Shown here piece by piece: positions 62,943-64,000 of a stretch of DNA of 64,000 bases. A program made the translations under genes and the position numbers. The stretch covers positions 1,116,001 to 1,180,000 of the forward strand of contig NZ_JAWDIR010000011.1 of assembly GCF_046156265.1 (NCBI RefSeq), given 5' to 3'. The stretch is from CAMDHY01 sp046156265. GTDB taxonomy: Bacteria; Pseudomonadota; Alphaproteobacteria; Rhizobiales; Segnochrobactraceae. Below the pieces are notes generated by a model that worked only from the letters and a program-made list of their open reading frames with translations, ran no database searches and was not told the DNA's origin. Every line of letters begins with the position of its first letter. The stretch's first letter is position 1.

Positions 62943-63380
62943 ATGCGCTCTCTCGTCATCCTCGCCGCGTCGGCCGTCGTCGCCTTCGCCGCGCCGGCGT
63001 TCGCCCAGCAGGCCAACGTCATCGAGCCGAACCAGCAGAAGTACAAGTGCACGTCGAAGGACGCCGTCGGCGGCTGGTCGATGGTCTTCTTCGAGAAGGT
63101 CGCCACCCAGTGCACCTTCACCGTCGACAATGATCGCAAGATCACCGAGTCGAGCTGCATCGAGAAGAAGACCGACAAGGAAATCGGTACGCTCGAGGGC
63201 AAGATCGTCGTCGACAAGAAGTGCACCGTGACGGCAAACCTGACGATCAAGTCGAAGAAGACGTCGACCAACAGCAAGCTCAACGCCTACATGACGTTCG
63301 ATCAGACGGCGTTCACGGGGCTGCTGATCGACAAGAAGTCGGACCAGTTCGTCGCCGTCGCCGCCGTGCGGGCGAAGTAG
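62943..63380 (+). CDS. Small secreted four-cysteine protein, paralogue 3
   Basis: A 145-aa protein with signal ending PAFAQ (residue 22). Mature cysteines C36, C57, C72 and C94 have spacing 21, 15 and 22. It shares FTVDNDRKITESSCIEKKTDKE and VVDKKCTVTANLTI with paralogue 2. The C-terminal half is Lys/Thr-rich beta sequence ending FVAVAAVRAK, paralleling FVVVQAIRMK in paralogue 2 and FTAVRMEQ in paralogue 1. Each copy therefore keeps a common final strand. RBS AGGAGC precedes the ATG at 62943. Convergent with rnd. Confidence 0.8.
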   Translation: MRSLVILAASAVVAFAAPAFAQQANVIEPNQQKYKCTSKDAVGGWSMVFFEKVATQCTFTVDNDRKITESSCIEKKTDKEIGTLEGKIVVDKKCTVTANLTIKSKKTSTNSKLNAYMTFDQTAFTGLLIDKKSDQFVAVAAVRAK

Positions 63381-63442
63381 GGGCGACGTCTCCGGCACAC
63401 GCCGCGGCCGCCCCTGTGGGCGCCGCGGCAGACTGTCTTCAA

Positions 63443-64000
63443 TCAGGCGCTCTCGACCGGTGGTGATTCCGCACCCGCTTCCAAGGCGGTTCCGGCGCGC
63501 GCCTCACCCTCCGGCTTCCGGCGGCGGCGCTTGCGACGTTTCGACGGGGCGGGCTGGGCGACGGGTGCCAGCGCCTGACCATCGTCCCCGGTGCGTTCCA
63601 GAAGGACGATTCGCCCGCCATTCATCGCCAAGGCGGACCGGCCGTTCTTGAGGTCGAGGGCGGGCTCTCCGAACAGTTCGCGCCGCCAGCCCGACAAAGC
63701 CGGCACGCCCGCGTCGTCTGATGAGGCGATGCGGTCGAGATCGTCAGACGTGGCGATGATTTTCGCTGCGACGCCATGACGTTCGGCAACGAGCTTCAAC
63801 AGGACCTTCAGAAGCTCGGACGCCGCGCCGCCATTGCCGGTCGGCCGGTCGTTGTCGATCGGGGGCAGTTCGGGCAGGGCGCCGTCGAGGGCGCGATTGA
63901 CGAGTGTCACCAGTTCGGCGCCCGAGCGCGAGCGCTCGAAGCCCTTGGGGACGGTCCGCAGCCCGGCAAGCTGTTCGGCGGTGCGCGGGCGACGGGTAGC
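63443..64000 (-). CDS. rnd: Ribonuclease D, C-terminal part (5' end off window)
   Basis: Only the last 186 codons are in the window; the frame is open at base 64000. The visible part begins with TRRPRTAEQLAGLRTVPKGF, typical of the RNase D second HRDC helical domain, continues LLKVLLKLVAERHGVAAKII and LSGWRRELFGEPALDL, and ends in a basic low-complexity tail (SKRRKRRRRKPEGEAR). The 3'-5' exonuclease core (DEDD) lies outside. The gene order ppk1-ppx-rnd is common in Hyphomicrobiales; here the four-cysteine array is placed between ppx and rnd. Confidence 0.85.
   Translation of the reverse strand, partial: ATRRPRTAEQLAGLRTVPKGFERSRSGAELVTLVNRALDGALPELPPIDNDRPTGNGGAASELLKVLLKLVAERHGVAAKIIATSDDLDRIASSDDAGVPALSGWRRELFGEPALDLKNGRSALAMNGGRIVLLERTGDDGQALAPVAQPAPSKRRKRRRRKPEGEARAGTALEAGAESPPVESA

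Overview
The window is a high-GC chromosomal segment from an alphaproteobacterium, most likely a member of the Hyphomicrobiales (Rhizobiales). Evidence for this is the NDUFA12-type complex I accessory subunit, a B12-dependent ribonucleotide reductase, the DnaA-regulator hdaA beside ppk1-ppx-rnd, an intracellular PHA depolymerase with a cysteine nucleophile, and frequent GTG/TTG starts with 4-base overlaps. I cannot name the genus. Most of the window is dense chromosomal coding sequence; no phage, transposase, CRISPR array, rRNA or tRNA was seen.

Layout. 1-3826: 3' part of ribB (with a degenerate GTP cyclohydrolase II half), the polyphosphate kinase ppk2, a conserved hypothetical gene and a membrane diguanylate cyclase. 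4080-5552: a clearly AT-richer two-gene cassette (DUF3010-like protein plus Ser/Thr protein kinase), the best candidate here for an acquired and undescribed module. 5692-13627: nrdJ with an NrdR box, a vapBC relic, NDUFA12, a large secreted glycosidase-like RTX protein and an intact vapBC pair with a palindromic operator. 13753-26706: an aminotransferase, then a type II secretion locus. gspD-gspO are transcribed leftward and gspE-F-G-H-I-J-K-L-M plus a GspC/GspN-like gene and a small secretin-N-domain-like gene are transcribed rightward from a shared AT-rich intergenic region.

26767-44702: metabolic genes. These are a glutamine amidotransferase and iron alcohol dehydrogenase divergent from an RpiR regulator, a glycosyltransferase, phaZ, a GST, a CaiB-type CoA transferase, a DUF1800/DUF1501 export pair, a dapB homologue, glutaryl-CoA dehydrogenase, glucokinase, an NCS2 permease with a soluble C-terminal domain, beta-carbonic anhydrase and an ABC-F ATPase. 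44703-50382 is an accessory stretch: a GMC dehydrogenase with its small subunit at lower GC, a Tat-exported cyclase, a 31-bp inverted-repeat element, a small hypothetical gene, a DinB protein and a GST.

50569-64000: a housekeeping block with ndk, a molybdopterin oxidoreductase, purMN, a CDP-alcohol phosphatidyltransferase, an AI-2E/PerM transporter, hdaA, ppk1, ppx and rnd. Between ppx and rnd lies a tandem array of three small secreted paralogues, each with the same four-cysteine spacing, which I do not recognise. Polyphosphate metabolism is represented at both ends (ppk2; ppk1-ppx).
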